A DNA stretch of 64,000 nt from Phaffia rhodozyma. Lineage: Eukaryota > Basidiomycota > Tremellomycetes > Cystofilobasidiales > Mrakiaceae. Each line of letters begins with the position of its first letter. Positions within the stretch are counted from its first letter, which is position 1. The notes under the pieces were generated by a model. That model had not been told where the DNA came from and did no database searches. It worked only from the letters and a program-made list of their open reading frames with translations. The stretch covers positions 682,001 to 746,000 of the forward strand of contig JACGZH010000008.1 in assembly GCA_014706385.1 (NCBI GenBank), written 5' to 3'. The position numbers and the translations under genes were made by a program. Below are positions 27,747 to 39,402 of the stretch, piece after piece.

Positions 27747-30700
27747 ATGCATCCGTCTCAGCTGACGTGGAGCCAACAGGAAACATACTCAACCGCTGCT
27801 CTTATCGCTGAACTCAACCATCCAGATCTGACAATCGAGGAGGCTGAGGACATCTTTCTCAATATCATTCATGGTCGATTAATGGAGGGAAAAGATAGGT
27901 GGTCTGTTGGGAAAGAGCTAGAAGAGATTGCTCGCTCGGTAGGAAATCATCCCTTTCGTTGGTCCCTAAGTTGACGTTCGATCTGACCACCCCCCTACTC
28001 CAAGGGTTTATCAGATCCCAGTTAGACGGACCATCTCTCTATCCGCAGTAAGACAGGCCACCTTCTTCCATCTCGCCACTCTTTCGTTAGTACAAAACAT
28101 TCTTCGATTATCTCTTTGCATCAGCGTTGTAGAGTTTCCGTTCTGATTATTTCTTGGAATCAAATAGGAAGGAAGCCTTTGTGACGGCTCAATCTAGAGC
28201 AAAGGTCGTGACTTCCCTCAAATCGCATGAGAGATCGCCACACAAAGGAAAAGAAGTTCTTCTCGAGTACGTCAATACGATGGAGAGGGTGACTGGAAGA
28301 TGGATCGGTGTTGGCGCGGGGGGAATCAAGTCTCAAACAGAACTGGTTCAAGGAGGACTAAGATCCATCAAAGAGTCGGTAAGTTTCTTGCTTGTTTCTC
28401 TTATTGCTCATACCTCACATGACTAATATACTGGCCTTTTTCGATTCGTTGTATCTCTTCAGGTCGAGAACAACAAGTCACTCTCGAGTCTTGTGGAACA
28501 AATACAGCTTCAAACTGGACATGTTTCTCTTTCTCAACTCCTTAACCATCTTAGATCGCTAGCTATCGCTTCCGATGCTCTCAAAGAGAGTGAGAAAGTC
28601 TTAAGGGCATGGGCCCAGACGGGGTTAAAAGCTGGAGAATCCAGATTCAGTTTGGGGAGCCAACTGGAAGAAATCCAGAGTATGGTAAGGTTTAGAATCG
28701 TCAATTTGAAAGTATGAGTCGGCCTGATTGCAGCTGATCTTCAATCTTTCTTAGCTTCCACACGCTCTGCATCCGGTTTTTCCATCTCTTCTCGAGTCAC
28801 TTGGCCTTCCTCCAAGCCCAATACATCCTCATGCTCAGGGTGTTGCTTGCCAACCCTTTTTGATAGAGTCGTTCTTGGGAGACACTTCAGATCCTGAATT
28901 CGCCCAAGAAGTTTTATTCGAGTGGATCTGGCAAGAAAAAAGAGCCTGGAGAAAGATATGGGGGCCAAAGGAGAAGGAAAGCCTGAGAACAAGGTTGATG
29001 AAAATGGAAAGCCAGGTGCGCAACTTTTTGATCGATCTCGAAGGAAGTCTACTCGCAGTCAGGGGCAAAAAAATGACTGACTTATATAACATAACTCTCA
29101 TGTGGCTGGTGGATGGACCAGTTGGACAATGCTATATTGGCACCGATCTTTCATTCTGTCATGTCCAAGACTTTTCTCTTTGAGCCTTCTTCTTCAATAT
29201 CGACTGCACCTGGCTCTCTGCTTTCTTTGGATCGGTCCCTCTCATCTGTAAAGCCTCTTCAACGCCCAAACAGATCTCATTATGTCCTGGCATCCTCTTT
29301 CAAGAGAGCGCCTAGGACTGATGATGAATCTGATCAAGATCAGTTAACGAAGAAGAACATATTCTCAACTTTGCCACCTGCTACTTCTGTGTCTCTCTCT
29401 GAGCTTCAGAAAACGCTCTATAGTCCATCTCTGGGGTTATCTGACAGCATATCTAGCTTGGATCGGTCGCCTTATCCGAAACTTGCAATCAATCAGAGTC
29501 GACATGGCAATTCATTTGCTCCTGCAAACTCCTTCCTAACTGGGGTTACAACCCAGAATATGCCTAGACACCATCGATCAGCCTCTTCGCCTGTCTATAT
29601 CCAATCCCAAGCTCAAGAAATGAGATATACCTCAATAAGTGACGGACATCTTCCTTCTCCTAAGCTGGCTCATTGGCGGACTCGATCATCCAGCTTCGGA
29701 AGGTCAGTGGAGGATGTAAGTATGTCGCAGGGTTCGTTGCCAATCTTGGAGGAACAGTCGGAAGACATGTCGACCCATATCGACCTCGAAGAGTTCTTAG
29801 TTTCAACATTTTCTCCGCCCTGTCAACAGTCGCAGTCCGTAGATGGACATCTTGGTCATTCTTCCTCTTTCAGGATAGGAGGCAGAGCTGTGCGAGATAT
29901 GCTTGACAATGAAGGAACGGATACGTTTTCTCCTAAAAAATCAGAATTGAACCGGGACGCTCTCAGGCTAAATATAACACTACCTAGAGCGACAGCCTCC
30001 GGAGACAGCTTGCACCTCTCCAGGTTTGACACAGACCTGGCGGGTCATAATTTTTTGGGAGACAAGCCTGTGAAAGAAGAAGGATCGTTGCAGAATTTGA
30101 AGCATCCCAAATTGCAGTCGCTTACTCAACTTTCAAAACCGCCGAAGTTGGAAGAAGAGACCTCAGACAATAGTCCTTCCAAGGGAGTTTCTCTAACTCC
30201 TTCTTCACTTCCTTCTGATAAGACTATGTCAGTACCAGATCAACCAGCTCCACCCCCTCAAAAGAAAAGATTCTCCTTCTTTCAAAGGCGACGTCCTGCT
30301 ATCAATCCTCCTGTAGCAGTTGTTGAACCAGAATCGAAATCGATCCCCATACAGGTCTCTCAGCACAATACAAATAGCAAACCGGGCGAAGATGTTTCGT
30401 CCGTGGCGCATTCTTCTCAATCGGTGACTGACCCAATGTCATGTTTGAGATCCGGAAGTTTCTATAATTCTAATTCTCACATGGGTGAGGGTCTGAACAC
30501 TGTTTCGGGTTTGACTTACTCAGTTCTTGAGGAAACAGGGGAGATACCTAGACCAGATTCACCGAGTTCTCCGTCTGACGAGAGTCTGTTGACTCGGGTA
30601 TGGTCACACACTGGGCACCGGCGGCTCACGGTGATCAATCCGGATGTGGCATCGGACTCAAATCGAAGCTCGCTTTCGATCGCGCCGGCTGATATTCTTG

Positions 30701-32017
30701 ATGAGGATTCAGCGAAAGTGGATCCAGTACAGAATAACGATATAGACAAGGAGATTTCTGGACCCGAGGATGAAGAGGAGGAGGAGAAGGACTTGGACGC
30801 AATTGCACGGGTGGGAAGCCCAGTGGTGGAAATTAGAAGTTCGGACGCTTATCCAAGCATACTTTCTAGGGAAGAAGACTTTCCATCGTTGTCTATCTTT
30901 TCTATCAGCCCCAGAGAGTCGAGCAATGGATATAGAGAAATGTTCCGGCCGCGGGAGGCTGAACCAATTATTACTTCGATTCTTAACCCTCCTATGGTTT
31001 CACCGCCTGTGAGAGCCCTATCTATGGTCAATAAGGCTATGTTCGCAGAGCAAGTCGTTCCGGATCGGTCTGGCCCTCTGCCTTCAACGAATCACACAAC
31101 TCATGATTTCTCGTCCTCGGCGCTTACCTTGAGGGGGGTTTTCGATAGTCTTCCTTCTGGTGTCGTACACTCATCAGGATTTGTTCTAGAAATTCTGATG
31201 TGAGTTGATTGTTAATGGCTCATATATCTTAGCAATTTTCCCGGATTTCTTCTTGATGTTGCATCGTGACATTGGCGCTGATTATGTTTTCTAATCTATG
31301 CACACTCTCAGGAACTATATTGATGCGGAACGCGGTCGGGCCATGGCAGATCCTAGGATGAAGGGGTGGGGTGATGAAGAGAGAGGAAAGGTTGGATGGT
31401 TCTTGAGTGAATTAGAAGAATCGGTTCGTGTCTCTTTATTGTTGAACAGGCGAGTTATCTAATTAGACTTCTGAAATACAAATATGATCTTTCATATTCA
31501 CGAATAGCTCGTAGTCACGAACCCTCACTTGATCCCAACTTTCAACCGAGTTCGTATTTTGACAGATTGTCCGCCTCAACGGAATTATCAGCCTAGACCT
31601 CGAAATAGCCGATCGGGACGTGCTTCATTCGTCAGTCATCCAGCCATACCTTCTACGCCTAGATTTCCGAGCTTCAGCGCGAGCGAATCTTCCACTGCAG
31701 TGACTTCCGAGTCCTCTCCGCCTTTGCTAAAAACAAATTTTCAGTCTTCTCGGCAAGATATCAACCCGACGGCACAGTTCAGAAAGAAACTCCGAGCTCA
31801 TGATGGCGAGGAAACAGATACTCATCTAGATGCATACGCAGGATACAAGGATTTAACACCACCTGCTGTGAACGGGAACGATACCGTCGAATCTCGAAAG
31901 AGCAGGAGAGACCGGATGCTGTTCCCTGTAGCTCTTAGGAATGAGACGGCTGGACAATCGAGTGCGCACAATAGTTACTTTTCTCAAGTGCCTGATCAGC
32001 TAATTCCCTCTTCTTGA
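27747..32017 (+). CDS. large unrecognised multi-exon protein
   Basis: I place the start at the ATG at 27747 (MHPSQLTWSQQETYSTAALI). Exons at about 27747-27970, 28010-28049, 28169-28378, 28463-28683, 28755-29013, 29119-31199, 31314-31420 and 31507-32017 join in frame through GT/AG introns. The product has well over 1,000 residues. The first 300 residues are predicted helical and look ordered (EEAEDIFLNIIHG, LLEYVNTMERVTGRWIG, QEVLFEWIWQEKRAWRKIWG). The centre is a long Ser/Pro-rich, presumably disordered region with an acidic run (GPEDEEEEEKDLDA). A short ordered segment (YIDAERGRAMADPRMKGWGD) precedes the C-terminus. I know no family with this layout; it may be basidiomycete-specific. The first intron is inferred mainly from frame and continuity. 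Confidence 0.65.
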
Positions 32018-32830
32018 CTGTCCATCTTATACAATAAACCCTCTGAAACACGTTTGACTATATACGGTGATCGCTTCATGTGCACATGACAATCTCATAA
32101 TCTGTACGTTTTAATAGGAAATGGCATCAACTTCTCATACACGGATATTTCTATCAGTTCGTAATTTTGTCCTTGTGACTTCTTCACGACTCAAATCTAT
32201 ACATGATTGTTACTTGGACTTGCGAAACGTCATGTACATTAGATGTCGCCAAGACGACTGGATGATCTCCCAACAGGGCATTTTCTTGTGTTATACGACT
32301 TGTTCTTCTTTTCTGTTCCTTCCGCTTCTACTTCTTTCATGTATAACTACCCTGAGACCAACCTTTAGTCCCTAATACCATACACATATCCTCTACTTAC
32401 TTATGTTTACACTTGCAGGCTTATACACTCTCCATCGCTCTTCTGTTTCTGGCTTTCTGCCGTAGTCTAAATGTTCCCTTTTTGATCAGTCCCGTTCGGC
32501 GTGCTCGGTTTGACTAGTCATACAAACAGATCTACTCTCATAGGCACACTTCATGAGGATCAGTTTGTACTATTTAGCATTTTCGAGGCGCAGTCTTATG
32601 GTGTTCCAGTTGAAGGAAGCTCCCAAAATGACATTGGAGGGAATTCGAATCCAGTGATTCACCCATCATAACCCTAACCGAACCGTCCACGTCATTGTCT
32701 CTAATCTTTTTTCTCGTCATCCTTTTTTCTCTTTCTTTTGTGTACCAACATACTGCTCACCAACAATAGAACCAAACTCCCTCTGTCAGAATTTCCTCAC
32801 ATACACATACATACATAAACACACATACAG
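32018..32830. other. intergenic, promoter side of VMS1
   Basis: An 813-bp stretch between the large plus-strand gene and VMS1. It is T/C-rich and has no coding signal I can support. A short ACATAC-type repeat sits immediately upstream of the VMS1 ATG at 32802-32828. Confidence 0.5.
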
Positions 32831-35017
32831 ATGGCTCAAGTTCCGTTACCTTCGTCCAAAGTGTCGAATTCGCTCTCAAGAACACCCTTGGACGCCCGTC
32901 ATCCACTGCTGACTAAACCACTACATGTATACACCTTGCCATCTGAAATTTTGGAGGACCTCTCTGTTAGATCTTTGAGGACAAAGGATGATGCATCTTT
33001 AGCAGACGATCATGCTTCTGAAGATGGTTCGAGTATATCATCCTCTTCCTCCTCCTCCTCCTCCTCAGGTTCTTCGAGACCTATGGAGGACATCTTGGAA
33101 GAATCTTCATTAGCGGCCCGGCCAACTGCAGCAGAAGAAGAGGATGACCTCAGCTCGGCTCAATTCCTTTCAAACAGATTCGCTCTTCGCTCAGCTGTCA
33201 TCTGGTTGACTCCTAGCCCTTCGGTCTTCCCCTCTACTCAGCTCGGAGTCTACCGTGCACTCTTCCCGTCTGAACTTACTTCACCTAGTGCATTCATTCC
33301 TCGGCTGAAAGATCTGCAATTGACCCAAGAGGATCTCGAAGGTGGAGAGGAGAAAGAAAGAAGATGGATCATGCTCATGGTCGCAGGGGGTCACTTCGCA
33401 GGTATGGTTATCTCGCTCGGCGGGAAGAGGGTAGGAAAAAGAGTCATCAAAGGACAGATGGCAGAGGTGAAGGTATTGAAACATAAAACGTTTCATAGAT
33501 ACACTAGTCAGTCGGTGTATTCCTGTTATTCTAATCCGGATCCTCAGAACCTGATAAGAATTGCGAATTATAGCTCGTAAGAAACAGGGAGGATCTCAAT
33601 CTAAGAATGATAATGCAAATGGTGCAGCAAATTCAATCGGAGCTCAACTCAGAAGAGCTGGAGAGGTCCAACTAAACGAGGTAAGAGGCAAAGATCTATC
33701 GTCTTGATGTTTATCACGCACTGATCTTTAGTCATCCATCTGAGCAGGACATCCGATCAACGTTAGAAAACTGGGCAGAAGATTTCAAGTATGCCGAGCG
33801 AGTGTTCATCCGAGCGAGTGTCAGCGGTAAGAAGAGTTTCTGGGGTTACGAAGGCGCGGTTATTGATAAGAGTATGTACTTCCCCAGAAATAACTATCAG
33901 CACTGACCTCGTATACGATCAGAGGATTCATATAAACGCCTTATGTATATCTATAGACGACGAACGCATCAGGACGTTCCCCTTCCCTACGCGCCGGCCT
34001 ACCTTGACCGAGCTTCTCCGTTGCTACCACGAGCTGACTAGGGTCAAGCTTTCTTTCCTTTCGGATGACGTCTTGGCTGAGCTCGAGGCGAGCTATATTG
34101 CCTCTCTCAAACCCAAAGCACTTCCTTCTGCCGCATCTCAGCAGGCTCCACCTGCGGCTGTCAAGCCCATTAAGCCAAAATTGTCAGAACAAGAGGAGCG
34201 GTCAAGAGAAAGATGGAGACGGTTGCTTGAGATGATTCGTAAAGGCAAAGTAGAGACGCTTAGTGCATTCTGGGACAAATGGGCGACCGAGATGGGCTTG
34301 AAAGAGGGCGACCAAGACTTCAGGGGCGAACTCCCGGACTGGCTACGGGAGGAAGAAGGTAAGACCAAGGAGGCAACCCTTTTGATGGTTGCCGTCGTGG
34401 CTGGTCAGGAGGACGTAGTGAAGTACCTATTAGAAGAAAAAAACCAAGATCCAACGGTTCCTGTGCCAATTGCTTCTTTCGGTTCTGCTTCCCGTCCTCC
34501 ATCCCCCGAGCCAACCGGCGAATCGGTTGGGTGCGATGCAGAGAAGGAGTCTACCACAATACCTACAACCTTCCGGACGGCATACGATCTATCACCAAAC
34601 AAGGCAATTCGATCGGTGTTCCGTCGAGTGGCTTATACAAAACCTTCTCTTTGGGACTGGACGTCTACTCAGCCAGGCGGAGCAAGAGTTCCCTCTGGAT
34701 TGAGCGCAGAAATGGAGGAGGAGCAAGACCGAAAGAAGGGTGAACGAAGAAAGGGACTGAAAGACAAGATGAAGGCTCGAAAAGAGAAAGGCGGAGAGAG
34801 CGCAGTAGTTGTAGACGAGGTTGTACCGCCCGTTCAGCAAGCAGCTGTCAAGAAGGAGGATTCGATAGCCAAGAAGGGGCCGCAAAGGCTAGGCGGGGGA
34901 GCCGGAGATGGATCGGCTGGCGGTAACTCATTGGCAGGGCTTACCCCGGAAGTCAGAATGAGGATTGAGAGGGAACGTAGGGCCAGAGCGGCGGAAGCTA
35001 GGATGGCAGGACGTTGA
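32831..35017 (+). CDS. VMS1: Vms1/ANKZF1-type peptidyl-tRNA endonuclease
   Basis: Four exons (32831-33506, 33574-33680, 33748-33871, 33957-35017) give 655 residues. The VLRF1 release-factor-like domain contains VAGGHFAGMVISL, KHKTFHRYT and the catalytic loop RKKQGGSQSKND with Gln at about residue 234, then the conserved NGAANSIGAQLRRAGE. An ankyrin-like part follows (TLLMVAVVAGQEDVVKYLLE), then a basic coiled segment and a C-terminal VCP-interacting motif (RIERERRARAAEARMAGR). Known role: Vms1 cleaves peptidyl-tRNA on stalled 60S ribosomes during ribosome quality control and recruits Cdc48. Oddly, I find no CxxC zinc-finger before the VLRF1 domain, where family members normally have one. A Ser run (about residues 70-85) and an acidic stretch take its place. 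It is convergent with the Zn2Cys6 gene. Confidence 0.92.
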
Positions 35018-35300
35018 ACTCTTTCTCTGATGATTTGATGTGCCTACACAATCACCAATTTTGATTGGAAAAAAGTGTTGTTGCCTCAGGTATTTTATAC
35101 TTGATGTAGCACCTGTCTCGAACCAACTTGAGGGAAAAAATAAATAAATCTGGATGGATAAAATTATATGGTTTTACAGATACAATGGCTCAAGAGACGG
35201 GCCTGGAATATGAGATGACAAGGGAGCTTGAGCGTTTCGAAAATGAATTGAATCTTTAGAGTACGAGACTAAAACGGAAAGACAGGTTTTGATGATACAC

Positions 35301-37791
35301 TCATTCCGTGACTTCTTGCACTTCTTGGTCTTGTCTCTCTAGATCCAGCGCTTGGTCCTGATCTTGGTCTTGGGCTAAATCCAGTTCAAGCCGTCTACTA
35401 AGCGCAACAACAGCCTCGGCCTCTGCCGCTTGTCTCGATTCGTCTACTGTCGCGCTTAGTGCTTGGACTTCCTGCAGGCTGTCGAGACTGAGGCCAGAAT
35501 GGTGATGATGGTGCTCGTCCTGAGAAACTGATTGATCTGATTGGTGTGGATCCAGATGCGAATGGGATAGGTCGGTATGCATAGGGTCTGAGTGAGGGAG
35601 TTAATATTCGGTTAGATTCCAATGCGAGAAGCATACAAGAAAAAGAATGGAGTGAAAGAGCGACGCACCCGTTTCTTGAGGTAGATTAGCAAGAGACACT
35701 AAGAGGTCGTGATCTAGATGTGTCGCAGACGACGTCAGCCGGGCTACAGAACGAACAGTGTTTGTCTGTGTCAGCAAACATACTTGGACAAGCGAGATGA
35801 TGAACGAGTAGAGACCGAGAAGAGAGGGAAACCGGCAAGAAGCACTTACGGTCCAACAACGCCCCTCCCGCGCCAGAGCCTGTGAGAGCTGCTACTGCTG
35901 TAGCGGCCATCAATGCTTTTCTGCCGAAAACATCTTCTTTCAGTCTTTCGAGGAACGAACGGTTGTTCGGTGGCGGAGGCGGCGGAGGTTGACCCATTGG
36001 AGAGTCTTCGTTGAGAGACAAATGATCTGAAGGTAGCGAGAGTGGAAGTAATTGTGCTATGGTCAATAGATAGGGAGATTGTTTAGCACAAAAGAAAACA
36101 GTGCTTTAGTCGATGACCAGAAGCAGTTCTTTTACAAAACCGAAAACACTACAAACGACATACAGTTGAGGTCTTCAGAATCAACCAAAGTAAACCCTCC
36201 TTGTCCACCATTGACATCGATTTGAGCGTAGGCATCTCTAGAGCCATCGGAAACATCGTAGCCTTCATATGTCGGTGGAGTGTGGTGCGTCTGGCCTGCA
36301 CTTGTACCAGAGAGATTATTTGGAAGAGAGCCTGGGTTTGAAGTATGGTGAATCGGATTAAGGATGGGGTCGGTGACCGGCGAACCAGAGAGGGAATTTG
36401 AACCAGATGGATGAGAGTCGGATGTGGCCGAATCAGGATTGGAGTTGTAGAGGTCATAGGCTGACTGGATGTGAGGAAAGTTCTGTAGATGCCTTGGATC
36501 GCTGCGGTCTAGTTGGACGCGTCGCATGCATGATGGTTGTTGTGAGATACTGCAACAGGGAGCGATGGTTGAAGACCCTTGATACAACAGACACACACCT
36601 TTCTTTTTGTATGGTCCTCGCTTGATACCTTTGGCTCTGGCCGTTCTTGAAGAGTTCTCACAAACCCTCTCAGGATGACCGATACAGTTGGTGCAGGGAC
36701 GATCTCCGGAGCACTTTTTTCGAGACTGCAGATAAGAAACAGGAGGACAAGGTAAGAATGACAAGAAACAAGCGTAACGAAGACAAACATATCTTGAATG
36801 AAGCCATCACTGACCTTTTGACAATTCGTGCACGCGTTCTTTCAAGACGTAATGTGGAAAAGGGAGCGCGTTAGAAGAATGAAGAAAAAAATCGAAGAGG
36901 AAGATTGGACGGAGTCAAAAATCCAGTCCTACTTACGCTGACTTGTACCCTACCCTTCTTTCTGACTGGCTTGTCAGCTCCGATTCGAGAGAGCCCGTTG
37001 TCTAGGCTATCAAGTCCGTCGTTGGCAGAAGATGACGGTTCGGCTACAGCCTGCCCGTCGGCTTCGGCAGCGAGCAAATCGGCGGACGTAGGTAATGAAG
37101 ACGCCTTCGGGCCCAGCCTTCGAGCCTTTTTCTTTGGCGGAAAGTCCTCGGACGAGCTTCCTATGGATGGTTCTAACCTCTGCGAGTGAACGGCCTGATT
37201 TGAGTTGAGAACATCCTCATTCAGGTCTGTAGCCTGATTGTCTATTTCGTGGCTAGGATAAGCTCCGAGTTCTTGTTTGTCAATCTCATTCGTGGATATT
37301 TCTCTGGGAAGGTCCATCTGATCTATCTGGTCGCCTTCTGCGGACGCGTAAGAGTCCAAATGATCATGGTGGTGGTGGGAATGATGATTGTGATGGTTAT
37401 CGGTATGATCATGATGATGTTCATGATCTAGATCGCGAAAGGTGGGATCGCTAACGCCTACGCCGTCAACACCACTAGCGGATGGATAATTTTCGACGAT
37501 ACCAGTGTGGTCAATTGTGTACTGATGTTCGTGGGAATGATCATGCTGATCATGAGATATCGATCCCAAAGTTGCGAATCGATGATGATGGAGGAGTAGA
37601 GCTGCTTCTACCTGTGCCGCTTCAGAAAGAACAGAGTTGAGGTCTTGGTCGATTGGTTCAAGCACTTGATCATGATCAAGATGATCTAGAGAATGATCTA
37701 GAGAATGATGATGGTGATGATCATGATGAAGTCGATGGTGGTGGTCGCGGTCGTCGTCGTCGGCTGTAGGTGAAGATGCCAACGGGCTCAT
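35301..37791 (-). CDS. Zn2Cys6 transcription factor with His-rich N-terminus
   Basis: The first exon (37791 to about 36930) encodes some 290 residues, very rich in His and Asp (for example DHHHRLHHDHHHHHSLDH), with a nuclear signal PPKKKARR. After an intron comes the zinc cluster ACTNCQKSRKKCSGDRPC, then TNCIGHPERVC, giving spacing CX2CX6CX5CX2CX7C. The zinc cluster is itself interrupted by an intron near 36810-36730. A basic tail follows (KGIKRGPYKKKG). Later exons encode a Ser/Asn/Pro-rich region, a proline run (GQPPPPPPPNNRSFLERLKE), a small Ala/Gly-rich segment and a Gln/Asp-rich C-terminus ending at 35301. Such fungal regulators bind paired CGG-type sites; the target here is unknown. The His-rich stretch could bind metal ions, which is inference. 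The 5' end diverges from SSS1. Confidence 0.85.
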
Positions 37792-38335
37792 CAGGAGGAG
37801 AAAGCAGACCTAGCAGAAAGAGCCGAGGGCAAAGTGGAGGGGGTAGAAGTCGTCGTCGGGGTATGAAACTCGGAGTGTCAATCCGGAGATAAAGTCTGTA
37901 ATATATGATTGGAGAGTTTCGTAGTCGAAGTATCACAGAACAAGCCTAGCTTTTTATTGAGTTCTTAAATCATTCTATCGTATCCATTTCTTATAAACAA
38001 TAGTCCTTCATCGCCACGTCCATCTCTACGCCATGCATAGTTCTTTGTGATTCTGGTGTATCGACACAAAGTAGCACTTGACCACACACAGGTCTTGTAT
38101 GAAAACCAACCCGACGTTCTTTGACTGAAGGAAGCCTGAGCCATTGCTGTAAGGGCAAGCGTAACCACCTATAAGGAAATAACAAACTCTGGTTACACCT
38201 CATGTACTTCGCTGGCGGCCGACCAAGTTCGCTTTTACCTCGTTCCATCTGCACAACCCACCCTATTCCATCTAAAAGGCTGACTCTTTGCCATCCTTTA
38301 TCTATTTCCGTTCTTCTCTGATTCCACTTCTTACC

Positions 38336-39017
38336 ATGGCCGAAGCAACCGAGAAAATCAAGGAGATTGTTGAGCTTCCTCAAAACTTCATCAAGGAGGG
38401 CTCTCAGGTGAGGCTATCAATCTAGCCCTGTTCTCTCCTGGACCTTTTTCCGAGGCTTCTCACGCGATAGTTTGAAGAGATTCAGACAGGAGAAAAGAGG
38501 AAAGCAGAGGGATGGGGAACATTATGCTCATACTTGTTTTGTTCGGTCGCCTATTCCAGTTCCTCAACCGATGTGTCAAGCCTACCGAGAAGGGTACATC
38601 TCCATCTATTCACTCTACCTCTTTCTTTGCGGATGAAGAAGTCTCCCGGTTGCTCACCACTCCATTTTGTCTTTCCCTTTGGCTCATCCGCTCACTCACA
38701 GAGTATTCTCAGATCTGCCGGGCCGTTGCTATGGGATTCTTCATCATGGGCTTCATCGGGTATTTTGTCAAATTAATACACATTCCCATGTAAGCATGGA
38801 TTCTTGTCTTTTTCGTTTACTTTGTTGGTCGTTATCCTGACTCGACGCTTCCGAGCTCATCATTTGCCTTTGTCTTCATTGTTAATTAATTCGCTCGGTT
38901 ACTTCAGTAACAACATTCTTGTGTTCGTGCATTCCTATCCTTCTCGCTCCTGCAGTTTTCTTCTGAACGCTCACCTTTTGCCTTCCTAAAACCAATCTCA
39001 ACAGCGGAGGCGCATAG
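38336..39017 (+). CDS. SSS1: Sec61 gamma subunit, Sss1
   Basis: Five exons (38336-38407, 38560-38593, 38702-38789, 38908-38922, 39005-39017) encode 73 residues. The product begins [20 protein letters not shown], continues [20 protein letters not shown], has one membrane span ([20 protein letters not shown]) and ends ILVGGA, all diagnostic of Sec61-gamma/SecE. It is the clamp subunit of the ER protein-conducting channel with Sec61-alpha and beta, anchored by its tail. Two exons are tiny (15 and 13 bases), so this gene would be easy to miss. All phases agree and the stop follows GGA exactly as in the family. It is convergent with LYS4. Confidence 0.95.
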
Positions 39018-39402
39018 TTATCTATACTCTGAATCTATAGCTTCTTCGTTTTGCCTGCTATCAATCAATCTATCATTTGGGACAGCATTTCAGCCACATC
39101 TCATTCTTGTCTACCGGCCATCCACTAACCATCAAATCTATGCTAGTCTGCCCTCTTATCTTCTTCTCTTTCAAATTATACGCTAGTATATATCCTTCTT
39201 GCACTTTGGACATCAAGTCTTGTCATCCAAAAATACATTTGAAACGAGGCAAGTGTATATTGAGAAGATAAATCATAAGCGTATTGATAAATTCCAAGAA
39301 ATATGATATCCCACAGAAACTGTACAACAAAGATCAACAGATTCTGTCTAAAGTGATCAAGAAAGTCCCACTTCTCGACATCGATCCATCAGACTGGACT
39401 AT

